64,000 nt of DNA from Codonopsis lanceolata. Taxonomy: Eukaryota > Streptophyta > Magnoliopsida > Asterales > Campanulaceae. Both the position numbers and the translations under genes were made by a program. Location: positions 92,299,401 to 92,363,400 of the forward strand of contig CM028379.1 of the NCBI GenBank assembly GCA_013146195.2. The letters are read 5' to 3'. Below, in pieces: positions 24,503 to 35,872 of this stretch. The number at the start of each line of letters is the position of its first letter. Position 1 is the stretch's first letter. The notes beneath the pieces were generated by a model. It was not told the origin of the DNA, made no database searches, and saw nothing but the letters and a program-made list of their open reading frames with translations.

Positions 24503-25892
24503 TTGATAATAAATATGAAACATATTATCAAAAATCATAAAAACGGTCCAGATAAGATGGTTTGAGGTGGTCTCGTGTTCGAGACCTATTAGCCCTGGAA
24601 TTGTTTTTAATTGAAATGTTTCATATTTTACTCCGGTGCCCTTGGTTTTCTAACAGTTGCTGCCGATAATTTCTTCCTCCCTAACCTTTGCAATTTAATA
24701 CTCTGTCAGCTCCGTTAGCCCTCTGTTAATTTCATTTGCCCTAGAATACTTGACGGACCCTAACAAACTTTAACGAAACGCTAAGTAACCCATTTAAAGG
24801 CAAACGTAACACATTCAAAAGACAAAAGTGACACCTTTTAAGTTCAAAATTGACACTATCAAGGGAAAAAAGATTATTATTTTCATTAAAATGCAAGGTG
24901 ATATTTATAAGAATAAAAGTGACACTTTTAATGATAAAAAGTGACATATTTAATGCTAAAAAGTGACACTTTCAATAATGACGATTTTTAGTTATAAGAT
25001 AAAGGGACGCTTCTAAGGTCAAAAGTAACACATTTAATGCCAAAAAATGATACTTTTAATGTTATAAAGTGACCATTTAATGTCAAACGTAATGATTTCC
25101 ATTTTTAAAAAGTGAGACACTTTTCAAAATAAAAGTAACACATTTAAGTCTAAAAATGACACATTTAAGCCCAAAAAGTAACACTTTTTAAGGGAAAAAA
25201 TATATAATTTTCATTAAAAATGTAAAGTGATACTTCTAAGGCCAAAAGTGACACATTTTAATCTACAATGTGAAACTGTTAATAGTAAAAAGTGACATTT
25301 GCATATATAAACATGAGGGTTGACGCTGTAATTTTCAAAAACTAAGGGGTTATATTGAAATTTATGAATTTTGTCCCATTTAACCTGGATAATTCCCTCC
25401 AAGGTACATAAGTTGTTATAGGAGTTCCTTGATGTCATGCCCTTTCTCTCTTCCGTGGGTTAGGATTAAGGGTCGGTTTCCTAGTTCACTGAGACTGGAT
25501 AATTGTGTAGATAGTCAAGCTAGGGAACTCGATCTTCCCAATGCTTGACCTAGACATATATGTAAAATTTAGCTCGATGCTTTTGCCTAATAGAAGGATA
25601 AAGCTAGAAAATGTCAATAGTAAGAGAGGTGTTCATAGTCTTATTTATTCCTTTCTCTAAGGATTGGCCTTCTACCCATACATAGCTACCATATCCTATG
25701 CATATCAAGTAACTGAACCTCCCAACTACCCTCATAAGCTTGTTCTTTAAATTTACCTGTAATCAGAATTTAAGTAGCAAAATGGGCAACAATAAGAATA
25801 CGGGATAAGATTGGGCGAATGAATTCCCTCTTCTTTTGAGGACGGAAATAATCCTCATTCCAGCTAGAAAATGGAAAAGTATTCAGCCCTTC
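24503..25892. repeat. tandem array unit 2 (5' clipped, split by copia 2)
   Basis: Lacks the first ~50 bp of the unit and resumes after the copia element at 31316-31397. The break falls in the tail word GCCCTTCCCACC. Confidence 0.75.
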
Positions 25893-26197
25893 TGTTAAAA
25901 TGCAGAATAATAACTGATCCAATGTATCTTCAGGGTCCTTAGTGACTATATTCAGAAGTTACTCAACTACAGGGGTGTTGAGTGTACCATTTGATTCTTT
26001 GTCAGTTATGTTAGTTATTCATTAAGGGCATCCTTGTAATTTCCCCCCTCTTTTTCTTGTTTGTAGGCAGAAGTCGATATCTGTATAGGATATATATATA
26101 TCCTCTCAATCCTGTATTTTAGATCATCAGTTGCTTAAAGAAAATCATCAATATACCAATGTCTTTTTCTCTCATCTTCTTATTCCATTTATTATCA
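25893..26197 (+). repeat. 5' LTR of copia 2
   Basis: 305 bp; contains a TATA-like GGATATATATATATCC near 26088 that could serve as the promoter core. Confidence 0.9.
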
Positions 26198-26380
26198 TGG
26201 TATCAGAGCCATTGAAAGGTGTATCAAATCTGGTTACTGGTTCTTCATGTCTCCTTTATTCTCTCCGTTTATCACTGCAACAGAAGAAAGTCTATAATAC
26301 TCCTTCTTTAAATCAAGATTCTGGTCTTCATTGTTATTCTTTCTCTTCTCTTTCTTGATTGATCTTCTGCCTTTCCCACT

Positions 26381-29300
26381 ATGTCTAATCGGGATAATCA
26401 GTATCCCACCAAAGAAAGCAACAAAGATAAAACTCAAGATTCAACCAGCCATATCAATGAGTTCTATGACTTTACAGAATCTACTTTCCAATTGCCTGCT
26501 GGACATCCACTTTTTCTACATCCTCATGATCATCCAGGTATGACACTTGTGTCTGATCTTCTAAATGATTCAAATTTCACTCAATGGAAATTGGCCATGA
26601 CTATTGCCTTATCTGCCAAAAATAAACTTGGCATGATTAATGGCACTTTCAAGAAACCTCAACCAGATTCAAAATATGCAAATGCCTGGGATAGATGCAA
26701 CTCTATGACTATATCTTGGATCCTAAACTCTGTGACCTCTGAAATTCGACAAAGTATAGTTTATTTCCCTACTTCCTGTGAAATGTGGGAAGATCTAGTC
26801 ACTAGATATTCACAAAATGATACTACAAAGCTGTATCAAATCAGAAAAACCATTGCCCTTTGCACACAAGGAACTATGTCTATCAATGCTTATTTTACAA
26901 AATTCAGAGGCCTATGGGATGAACTTCAAGATCTTCTTCCTCTTCCAAATTGTATTTGTGATTGCACTTGTGGTGCATCAAAACTTCGTATGGATTATGA
27001 TCATGCATACAAAATAACTCAATTTTTAATGGGCCTATCAGACACTTATAATGATGTAAGAGGACAGATTCTTAGAATGCTTCCCTTGCCATCCTTGTCC
27101 AAGACTGTTTATATTCTTATACAAGAAGAATCTCAAAGGCGGTGTGGCACATATAGTGGGCAGCCTGAATTTCCAGCAGTTTTTCTTGGAAAATCTGGAA
27201 ACCAGAATATTGTGAATTCTTCTGCCACTGGAAATACAGACAGTTGCAACAATGAAGGTGGCACTTCTCTACTTGGAAAATTTGGCAATACCAATAATGA
27301 AGGAAACATGTTTAATAAATCTGGACAGAATGCCTTCAAAAATAACCAGTTCAATGGAAATTCAACTTCAAAAGGGAAATTTTTCTGTGAGTTTTGTCAT
27401 GGAGATTCCCATCCAAAAGATAAATGTTTCTTTCTAAATGGATTTCCAGATTGGCATCCTCTATTTGGCACTAAACCAGATCTCTCAAGAATGCCAAAGA
27501 ACAAAGTCAAAGGAAAAGCTTCCAATTCTGCCACTTTGAAAGACAATTCAAGTAACCATTTTATAGAAGAACAAGTTGCTGAAATTCTTGCTAGGATCAA
27601 ACCAAAAGTCAACAATGTTGAGGTTCATTCCCCTCTTGACTTCAACACTGAACATATGGCAGGTAAATCTACCAATATACATAAGTATGCAAATCCTTTT
27701 TGTCTATCCAACTATAATTGTAAGTCCTATGATTGGATAATTGATACAGGAGCATCTCACCATATAACTAACTGTTTTTCAAACTTAATCAACCCTACTC
27801 CTACCCAATCTGTTATCCATTTGCCAAATGGTAAAAGCTCTATCATTACTCATAAAGGATCTGCTAGACTAACCAATGAAATTTGCCTTCTTGATGTTTT
27901 CTTTGTTCCTGAATTTAAGTTTAATCTACTATCAGGAAGCAAATTTACTCAAGATGCTGGATGCCTTCTTACTTTTTCTAAAAACCTTTGTTATATTCAG
28001 GACCTTGCCAGGAAAACTATGAAGGTGACTGGTAAACTTGATGAAGGCTTGTATAAGTTTGAGTCTCAACAGCATTGTATGGATAACAAGAAGGATCATA
28101 CCAAAACTGTTTACCCTACTTACAGTACTTCTAATAATATTTCTTCTAAAGTTGTAAATGATGAATTTCATTCAATCTTTAGCACTATTGATCCTGTACA
28201 TCTCTGGCACAAAAGACTTGGACATCTTCCATTACAAGCTATGAAGCACATTGATTCTTTATGTTTCTTGCATCTTAATAAACTAAAAAATTTCTGCTGT
28301 GACATATGCCATATGGCTAGACAAACCAGAAAACCTTTTAAGGTTAGTGACTCTATCAAACCTTCTGCATTTGATCTGCTCCACTGTGATGTTTGGGGAC
28401 CATATAACCACCTTACTTATGAAGGTCACAACTCCTTCCTTACCATAGTTGATGACAACACTAGAACCACATGGACCATTCTCCTTAAAACCAAAGCCAA
28501 TGTTTGCAACATTATACAATCTTTCCTTACCATGATTAGTACCCAATTCAATAAATTTGTTAAAGAAATCAGATCTGATAATGGAACTGAATTCTTTAAC
28601 AACTGCATGAACTCTTTACTTGACTCATTAGGTATTATTCATCAAAGTTCTTGCATAGACACTCCTCAACAGAATGGTAGGGCTGAAAGGAAACATAGAC
28701 ACCTTTTAGAACTTGCTAGAGCCTTAAAATTCCAAGCTAATCTTCCCATACAATTTTGGGGAGATTGCATCCTTACTGCTACCTACTTGATTAACAGATT
28801 ACCTAATTCTGTTTTGAAGTTCAAAACACCTTTTGAAACCCTTCATGGAACACCTCCTACTTATAATCACCTTAAAACAATGGGATGTTTATGCTATGTT
28901 TCTACCTTAGCTCAAAATAGAGATAAATTCATGCCAAGATCTCAAAAATGTGTTTTTCTTGGTTATGCCTCTTCTAAAAAGGCTTATAAATGCTATAATA
29001 TAGCAACTCACAAAGTCTTCTTTAGTAGAGATGTAGAATTTTGTGAAGAGGTCTTTCCTTTTCAAGTTAATAATCAATCTGAGTCTTCTAGCAATAGACT
29101 ATTTCCTGATGATGATATTTTTACACCCTTGGATGATGTTGATAATCAACATCAGGACAATGACTATCAATCTCATAGTGATACTCAAAATGATATCCCT
29201 ACTACCAGTAATGATCAGTCCATTGACTCTCCTCAAACCAGCTTTGAACCACCCCCTAATACCAGACCTGTTAGAAACAGAACTATCCCCATTAAATTCA

Positions 29301-31033
29301 AGGACTACACAGGTCTGCCTCCTCAACTTGATGATTATACTGCTGCAAATGTAAAAGGTACCTCTCCTTATCCTTTTGAAAATTACTGTAATTTTAGTCA
29401 GGTTTCAGATTCTTATAGAATCTATTCAACTAAAATTGCTGAAAAGAGTGAACCACAAACTTATGAACAGGCTATCAAGGACCCTTTGTGGTGTCAAGCT
29501 ATGGAAGAGGAGTTAAGAGCATTGGAAATGAACAAAACATGGACTGTTCAACACTTACCAGAAAAGAGTCACAAGGTTGGCTCAAAGTGGATATTCAGAA
29601 TTAAGTACAATCCTGATGGAAGTATTGACAAATACAAAGCAAGATTAGTTGCAAAAGGTTTCACTCAAATAGAAGGAAATGACTATTTTGAAACATTTGC
29701 TCCAGTAGCAAAAATGACAACCATCAGGATACTTTTGTGCATTGCTGCTTCTAAAAACTGGGAAATAGATCATTTAGATGTCTCAAATGCTTTTCTGCAT
29801 GGAGAATTAAAAGAGGAAGTCTTCATGGATTTACCTCCTGGTTACTGCCACAGTTTAACTACAGATAAAGCTCCTGTGGTATGCAAGTTGCACAAGTCTA
29901 TATATGGTCTAAAACAGGCACCTAGACAGTGGTATGAAAAGCTGTCAACTACTCTATTTCAATATGGCTTCACATCATCTCAAAATGACCACACTTTAGT
30001 TACCTTCAAATCTGAAACCAATTTGGTCATTCTTCTAGTTTATGTGGATGATCTACTCATTACTGGAACAAGTAAAGATTTAATTGATAATGTCAAGGGA
30101 TACTTAAAGGAAAAATTTCCTGTCAAAGACCTAGGAGAGCTCAAGTATTTTCTTGGAATTGAAGTTGCTAGAAATCCTTCAGGTGTCTGTATTCATCAAA
30201 GGAAATACTCAGTTGACATTCTTTCTGAATGTGGTCTTCTAGATGCCAAACCAAAGGCAACTCCTATTAAAATAAATCATAAGCTTGCATCCTCTACCCA
30301 ACCTCTTCTCTCTAATCCAGCCCCTTACAGAAGACTGATTGGCAGATTGATCTATTTAACAATCACCAGACCAGATATATGCTATGGAGTTCACATTCTG
30401 AGTCAATTCATGGCTAAACCTACTGTTGAGCATTGGAAAGCTGGTCTAAGGCTTGTCAGATACCTTAAAGGAAGTACAGGACAAGGGATTTTCTATCCAT
30501 CTAATAACCCTCTTGAACTCACTGCCTTCTGTGATTCAGACTGGGCAGCCTGCCCTATCACCAGAAGATCCTTATCTGGTTTTTGTATCTTTCTTGGGAA
30601 TGCACTTATCTCATGGAAAAGTAAAAAGCAAAGTATAGTTAGCAGGTCTTCATCAGAAGCTGAATACAGAAGCATGGCTAACACATGCTGTGAGCTAACA
30701 TGGCTTATAGCAGTTCTTAAAGATTTTCAGATTGAAATAGACAAGCCAATACCTCTTCATTGTGACAACAAATCTGCCTTATACATTGCAGCTAATCCTG
30801 TATTCCATGAAAGGACTAAACACATTGAAATAGATTGTCATATTTTGAGAAATATGCTTATAAACAATCTTATTTCAACCAAATATATTGCAACTCAACT
30901 TCAGCTGGCAGATCTGTTCACCAAAGCTCTTCCAAGCAATCAGTTTTCTGAACTTCTTACCAAGCTGCAAGTCAAGAATCTCTTCTTACCTTTCAACTTG
31001 AGAGGGGATGTTAAAATGCAGAATAATAACTGA
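26381..31033 (+). CDS. copia gag-pol polyprotein, intact (copia 2)
   Basis: One frame of 1550 codons with all domains needed for copia transposition. Gag core about residues 50-260 (ALSAKNKLGMINGT, then FLMGLSDTYNDVRGQIL); zinc knuckle CEFCHGDSHPKDKC about 335-348; aspartic protease WIIDTGASHH about 452; integrase zinc region LWHKRLGHLP..CCDICHMARQ from about 608. The integrase DDE residues lie in HCDVWGPY (~670), IRSDNGTEFF (~731) and QQNGRAERKH (~769). RT runs from about 1040 with SNAFLHGELKEEVF and the catalytic YVDD at ~1221; RNase H has FCDSDWAACP (~1384), SSSEAEYRSM and LHCDNKSALYIA. The frame ends 25 bp inside the 3' LTR. All catalytic motifs are present, so the element may be functional; expression cannot be judged. 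Confidence 0.95.
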   Translation: MSNRDNQYPTKESNKDKTQDSTSHINEFYDFTESTFQLPAGHPLFLHPHDHPGMTLVSDLLNDSNFTQWKLAMTIALSAKNKLGMINGTFKKPQPDSKYANAWDRCNSMTISWILNSVTSEIRQSIVYFPTSCEMWEDLVTRYSQNDTTKLYQIRKTIALCTQGTMSINAYFTKFRGLWDELQDLLPLPNCICDCTCGASKLRMDYDHAYKITQFLMGLSDTYNDVRGQILRMLPLPSLSKTVYILIQEESQRRCGTYSGQPEFPAVFLGKSGNQNIVNSSATGNTDSCNNEGGTSLLGKFGNTNNEGNMFNKSGQNAFKNNQFNGNSTSKGKFFCEFCHGDSHPKDKCFFLNGFPDWHPLFGTKPDLSRMPKNKVKGKASNSATLKDNSSNHFIEEQVAEILARIKPKVNNVEVHSPLDFNTEHMAGKSTNIHKYANPFCLSNYNCKSYDWIIDTGASHHITNCFSNLINPTPTQSVIHLPNGKSSIITHKGSARLTNEICLLDVFFVPEFKFNLLSGSKFTQDAGCLLTFSKNLCYIQDLARKTMKVTGKLDEGLYKFESQQHCMDNKKDHTKTVYPTYSTSNNISSKVVNDEFHSIFSTIDPVHLWHKRLGHLPLQAMKHIDSLCFLHLNKLKNFCCDICHMARQTRKPFKVSDSIKPSAFDLLHCDVWGPYNHLTYEGHNSFLTIVDDNTRTTWTILLKTKANVCNIIQSFLTMISTQFNKFVKEIRSDNGTEFFNNCMNSLLDSLGIIHQSSCIDTPQQNGRAERKHRHLLELARALKFQANLPIQFWGDCILTATYLINRLPNSVLKFKTPFETLHGTPPTYNHLKTMGCLCYVSTLAQNRDKFMPRSQKCVFLGYASSKKAYKCYNIATHKVFFSRDVEFCEEVFPFQVNNQSESSSNRLFPDDDIFTPLDDVDNQHQDNDYQSHSDTQNDIPTTSNDQSIDSPQTSFEPPPNTRPVRNRTIPIKFKDYTGLPPQLDDYTAANVKGTSPYPFENYCNFSQVSDSYRIYSTKIAEKSEPQTYEQAIKDPLWCQAMEEELRALEMNKTWTVQHLPEKSHKVGSKWIFRIKYNPDGSIDKYKARLVAKGFTQIEGNDYFETFAPVAKMTTIRILLCIAASKNWEIDHLDVSNAFLHGELKEEVFMDLPPGYCHSLTTDKAPVVCKLHKSIYGLKQAPRQWYEKLSTTLFQYGFTSSQNDHTLVTFKSETNLVILLVYVDDLLITGTSKDLIDNVKGYLKEKFPVKDLGELKYFLGIEVARNPSGVCIHQRKYSVDILSECGLLDAKPKATPIKINHKLASSTQPLLSNPAPYRRLIGRLIYLTITRPDICYGVHILSQFMAKPTVEHWKAGLRLVRYLKGSTGQGIFYPSNNPLELTAFCDSDWAACPITRRSLSGFCIFLGNALISWKSKKQSIVSRSSSEAEYRSMANTCCELTWLIAVLKDFQIEIDKPIPLHCDNKSALYIAANPVFHERTKHIEIDCHILRNMLINNLISTKYIATQLQLADLFTKALPSNQFSELLTKLQVKNLFLPFNLRGDVKMQNNN

Positions 31034-31315
31034 TCCAATGTATCTTCAGGGTCCTTAGTGACTATATTCAGAAGTTACTCAACTACAGGGGTGTCGAGTG
31101 TACCATTTGATTCTTTGTCAGTTATGTTAGTTATTCATTAAGGGCATCCTTGTAATTTCCCCCCTCTTTTTCTTGTTTGTAGGCAGAAGTCGATATCTGT
31201 GTAGGATATATATATATCCTCTCAATCCTGTATTTTAGATCATCAATTGCTTAAAGAAAATCATCAATATACCAATGTCTTTTTCTCTCATCTTCTTATT
31301 CCATTTATTATATCA
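31009..31315 (+). repeat. 3' LTR of copia 2
   Basis: 307 bp; differs from the 5' LTR at GTGT(C/T)GAGTG, TGT(G/A)TAGG, ATCA(A/G)TTGC and a 2-bp AT insertion near its end. Confidence 0.9.
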
Positions 31316-31397
31316 CCTTCCCACCTTGCGTGCACTGCGGATTTTATTCCAATCCTAGATCCATGTATTCCATCTCAAGAAATTTTTTTGTATAGGA

Positions 31398-32911
31398 TGG
31401 AATTTGGTAAGACGGATCCGTAAGACGGAGCTCTATGTAGGAATTCACGGGTCATAATAAATATAAAACATATTTCCAAAAATCAGAAAAACAGTACAGA
31501 TAAGATGGTTTGAGGTGGTCCCGTGTTCGAGACCTATTAGCCCTAGAATTGTTTTTGATTAAAATGTTTCATCTTTAACTCCGGTGCCCCTGGTTTTCCA
31601 ACAGTTGTTACTGAAAATTTCTTCCTCCCTAACCTTTGCAATTTAATACTCTGTCAGCTCCGTTATCCCTCAGTTAATTTCATTTGCCTTAGGATGCTTG
31701 ACGGACCCTAACGAATTTTGACGAAACGCTAAGTAACACATTTAAATGTAAACGTAAAATATTTAAAAGACAAAAGTAACACCTTTTAAGTTAAAAAGTG
31801 ACAGTAACAAAGGAATTTTTTTTATTATTTTCATTAAATTGCAAAGTGATATTTATAGGAGCATAAGTGACTTTTAATAATAAAAAGTGATATATTTAAT
31901 TTAATACTAAAAAATGACACTTTCAATGACGATGTTTTTTAGTTATAAGACAAAATTACACTTCTAGGGTCAAAAGTAACACATTTAATGACAAAAAAGT
32001 GACACTTTTAATGTTATAAAGTGACACTTTAATGTCAAACGTAATGGTTTCTATTTATAAAAACATGAGACACTTTTCAAAATAAATGTAATACATTTAA
32101 GGATAAAAGTGACATATTTAAGCCCCCCAAAAGTAACACTTTTTTGGGGGAAAAATTATAATTTTCATTAAAAATGCAAAGTGACACTTCTAAGGCCAAA
32201 AGTGACACATTTTATTCTACAAAGTGAAATTGTTAATTAATAGTAAAAAGTGACACTCTGCATATATAAACATGAGGGGTGACGCTGTAATTTTCAAAAA
32301 CTAAGGGGTTGCAATGAAATTTCTGAATTTTTGCCCCATTTAACCTAGATAGTTATCTCCCAAGGTACATAAGTTGTTAGAGGAGTTCCTTGATGTCATG
32401 CCCGGATTAAGGGCCGATTTCCCTAGGTCATTGAGATTAGATAATTGTGTAGAGTCAAGCTAAGGAACTCAATCTTCCCAATGCTTGACCTAGACATATA
32501 TGTAAAAGTTAGCTCGATGCTTTTGCCTAATAGAACGATAAAACAAGAAAAAGTCAATAGTAAGAGAGGTGTTCATAGTCTTATTTCTTCCTTACTTTGA
32601 GGATTGGCCTTCTACCCATACATCGCTACCATATCCTATGCATATAAAGTAACTGAACCTCCCAACCACACTCTCATAAGCTTGTTCTTTAAATTTACCC
32701 GTAATCGGAATTTTAGTTGCAAAATGGGAAATAATAAGAATTTGGAATGAGATTGGGCGAATGGATTCCCTCTTCGTCTGAGGACAGAAATAACTCCTCA
32801 TTCAAACTGGAAAATGGAAAAGTATCATGCCCTTCCCACCTTGCGTGCACTACGGATTTTATTCCAATCCTAGATCCATGTATTCCATCTCAAGGCAAAA
32901 ACTTGTGTATG
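31398..32911. repeat. tandem array unit 3
   Basis: About 1.51 kb, the most complete unit; the tRNA B-box-like word TGTTCGAGACC is intact. The leading border reads GGAATTTGGTAAGACGGATC. Confidence 0.8.
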
Positions 32912-34640
32912 ACGGAATTTGGTAAGACGGATCCGTAAAACGGAGTTCTATTTAGGAATTTGCGGATCATAATAAATATAAAATATATTACCAAAAATCA
33001 TAAAAACGGTCCAGATAAGATGGTTTAAGGTGGTCCAGTGTTCGAGACCTATTAGCCCTAGAATTGTTTTTGATTGAAATGTTTCATCTTTTACTCAGTT
33101 GCCCCTGGTTTTCCAATAGTTACTGCCGAAAATTTCTTCCTCCCTAACCTTTGCAATTTAATACTCTGTTAGCTCCATTAGCCTTCCATTAACTTCATTT
33201 GTCTTAGGATGCTTGACGAACCCTAACGAACTTTGACAAAACGCTAAGTAACACATTTAAAAGGTAAAAGTGAGACCTTTTAAGTTCTAAAGTGACACTA
33301 TCAAGGGAAAAAATATTATTATTTTCATTAAAATGTAAAGTGATATTTATAGGACCAAAAGTGACACTTTAAATGATAAAAAGTGACATATTTAATGCTA
33401 AAAATGACACTTTCAATAACGGCAATTTTTAGTTATAAGACAAAATGACACTTCAAGGGTCAAAAGTAACACATTTAATACCAAAAAGTGACACTTTTAA
33501 TGTTATAAAGTTATACTTTAATGTCAAATGTAATGGTTTCTGTTTATAAAAAAATGAGACACTTTTTCAAAATAAAAGTAATACATTTAAGGTTAAAAGT
33601 TACACATTTAAGTCCAAAAAGTAATATTTTTTAGGGGAAAAATTATACTCCCTCCGTCCATAAATTATCGTCCTCCTTTCCTTTTTTGTCCGTCCCAAAA
33701 TAATTGTCCACTTTGAAACTTACCTTTTTAGAACATAACTTTTACCACTTTACCCTTACTTTTTCACCTTACTTTAATTATGAGTCACACACACATGGGC
33801 TTTAAAGGAAACTACACATTAAACCAATATAAATAATCAAGTCAATTGTTTTTTCTTAATCTGCGCGCCGGGTCAACCAGGACAATAATTTAGGGACGGA
33901 GGGAGTAATTTTCTTTAAAAATGCAAAGTGACACTTGTAATGCCAAAAATGATACATTTTATTTTATAAAGTGAAACTATTGATAGTAAAAAGTGACACT
34001 CTGCTTATATAAATATGTGGGGGTGACATTGTAATTTTAAAAATTAAGGGGTTGCTTTGAAATTTCTAAATTTTATCTCATTTAACCTGAATAGTTCCCT
34101 CCCAAGGTAATAAGTAATTAGAGGAGTTCCTTGATGTCATGCCCATTCTCACTTCTGAGGGTTAGGATTAAGGGTCAGTTTCCCTAGTTCACTAAGACTA
34201 GATAATTGTGTAGATAGTGAAGCTAGGGAACTCAATCATCCCAATGCTTGACCTAGATATATATGTAAAAGTTAGCTCGATGCTTTTGCCTAATAGAAGG
34301 ATAAAGCTAGAAAAAGTCAATAGTAAGAGAGGTGTTCATAGTCTTATTTCTTCCTTCCTCTAAGGATTGGCCTTCTACCCATACATCGTTACCTTATCCT
34401 ATGTATATCAAGTAACTCAACCTCCCAACCATTCTCATAAGCTTTAAATTTACCTGTAATCGAAGTTTTAGTTGCAAAATGGGCAATAATAAGAATTCGA
34501 GACTAGATTGGGCGAATGAATTCCCTCTTCGTTTGAGGATGGAAATAACTCCTCATTCCAGCTTGGAAAATGGAAAAGTATCCTGCCCTTCCCACCTCGC
34601 ATGCACTGCGGATTTCATTCCAATCCTAGATCCATGTATA
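32912..34640. repeat. tandem array unit 4 (contains a MITE)
   Basis: About 1.47 kb once the 258-bp MITE at 33648-33905 is subtracted. Border and core words as in unit 3. Confidence 0.8.
33648..33905. mobile_element. Stowaway-like MITE inside array unit 4
   Basis: 258 bp between TA dinucleotides with well preserved ends CTCCCTCCGTCCATAAATTA and TAATTTAGGGACGGAGGGAG. Absent from the other units, so it inserted after the array formed. Confidence 0.9.
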
Positions 34641-34850
34641 AATATAAAACCTTCTACCAAAAATCATAAAAATGGTCCAGATAAGATGGTTTGAGGTGGT
34701 CTCGTGTTCGAGACCTATTAGCCCTAGAATTGTTTTTAATTGAAATGTTTCATCAATTACTTTGGTACCACTGGTTTTCCAACAGTTCTGCCGAAAATTT
34801 CTTTCTCCATAACCTTTGCAATTTATTACTCTATTAGCACCAACTCTTCT
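34641..34850. repeat. partial fifth array unit
   Basis: Keeps the GTGTTCGAGACCTATTAGCC region and the ACCTTTGCAATTTATTACTC region, then stops before the GTGACAC-rich core. Confidence 0.75.
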
Positions 34851-34904
34851 ATTAGTACATAATAAAATATTATATTTTTAATCTAATGACTTTTAAAACC
34901 AAAA

Positions 34905-35804
34905 TCAATTTATAACCAAAATGATATACATCTCTGCTAACATTACCAATAGAAAAGATGTATATTACATTGTTTATAAATTGATGTTAGTTTTGAAAAT
35001 ATTTTGGTAAAAGATTTCTATTTTTATCACCATAGAATAAATGTATCTTACATTGTTTAGAAATAAATGTTAGTTTTAAAAGTCTTATATTAAAGACTTC
35101 TACTCTTATTACAAATAAAATATATGTATTTCACAGTATTTAAAAATAAATGTTGGTTTAAAAAGTTTTAAGATTAAAGACTTTTTTGTTACAAATAGAA
35201 TAGATACATGTATCTCACATTTGTTACAAAGTATTCTACTATTATTATCAATAGAAAAGATGTATCCCACATTTGTTAGAAATTAATATTGGTTTTAAAA
35301 ATATTATTATTACCAATAAAATAGATGTATCATACATTCGGTAGAGGACAATGTTGGTTTCCAAAGTTTTAGATATAAGACTTCTACCATTATTACCAAT
35401 AAAAGATGTATATCTCACATTGTTTAGAAAGTGATGTTGATTTTAATTTTAGATAAAAAAAAACTTTTACTATTATTACTAATAGAAGAGATATCCTACA
35501 TTGGTTAAAAAATTATGTTGGTTTTAAAAGTCTTTAGATAAAAGACGTTTAGTTTTATCATCAATATAATAGAATAGATATATCTCACATCATTTAGAAA
35601 TAGATGTTGGTTATAATTTTTTTTAAGATAAAAGACTTCTACTATTATTAACAAATGAGGATATGTATCTCACATTAGTTAGAGAGAGATGGTGATTTTA
35701 AAAGTCTACCATTATTAACAATAGAATAAAAGTATTTCACATTGGTTAAAAAAGTAATATTGGTTTAAAACTTTTTAGATGACAGATCTTACATTAGTTA
35801 CAGT

Positions 35805-35806
<2 letters not shown>
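34905..35806. repeat. minisatellite, ~83-bp unit, about 11 diverged copies
   Basis: The word ACATTGTTTAGAAAT.AATGTTGG recurs near 34967, 35050, 35134, 35217, 35269, 35333, 35416, 35498, 35586, 35672 and 35738. Most spacings are 82-88 bp and a few are shortened to 52-66. Between them TAAAAGACTTCTACTATTATTACCAATAG recurs in degenerate form. No coding frame. Confidence 0.85.

Positions 35807-35808
<2 letters not shown>

Positions 35809-35866
<58 letters not shown>
35809..35866. repeat. (AT)n microsatellite
   Basis: About 28 AT units directly after the minisatellite. Confidence 0.9.

Positions 35867-35872
<6 letters not shown>

Larger units (their letters stand above)
25893..31315 (+). mobile_element. 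Ty1-copia element 2, full length and recent
   Basis: 5' LTR 25893-26197 and 3' LTR 31009-31315 start TGTTAAAATGCAG and end ATCA. The CCTTC target duplication (25888-25892 and 31316-31320) is perfect. Primer-binding site TGGTATCAGAGC begins at 26198; the purine tract TTGAGAGGGGA lies just before 31009. By eye the LTRs differ at only about three bases plus a 2-bp indel over ~305 bp, so insertion was recent in evolutionary terms. A single gag-pol frame spans the interior. It sits inside array unit 2, so it is younger than that copy of the array. Confidence 0.95.
22074..34850. repeat. tandem array of an unrecognised ~1.5-kb unit (about 4.5 copies)
   Basis: Units: 1 at 22074-23640; 2 at 24503-25892 plus 31316-31397 (split by copia 2); 3 at 31398-32911; 4 at 32912-34640 (with a MITE); a partial fifth at 34641-34850. 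Each starts near GGTAAGACGGATCCGTAA, then has GTGTTCGAGACCTATTAGCC, then CTAACCTTTGCAATTTAAT. A ~750-bp AT-rich core follows in which AAGTGACAC(A/T)TTTAA-like words recur many times with irregular spacing. The tail has GACCTAGACATATATGTAAAA, GGCCTTCTACCCATACAT and TTCCCACCTTGC. No frame is conserved across copies, so it is non-coding. I do not recognise the family. Confidence 0.85.

Noticed and set aside
22074..34850. CRISPR array or centromeric satellite
   Set aside because: The genome is plant nuclear. Units are ~1.5 kb with only four to five copies and no uniform short repeat-spacer pattern, and the array is far from typical 150-180-bp centromere satellites.
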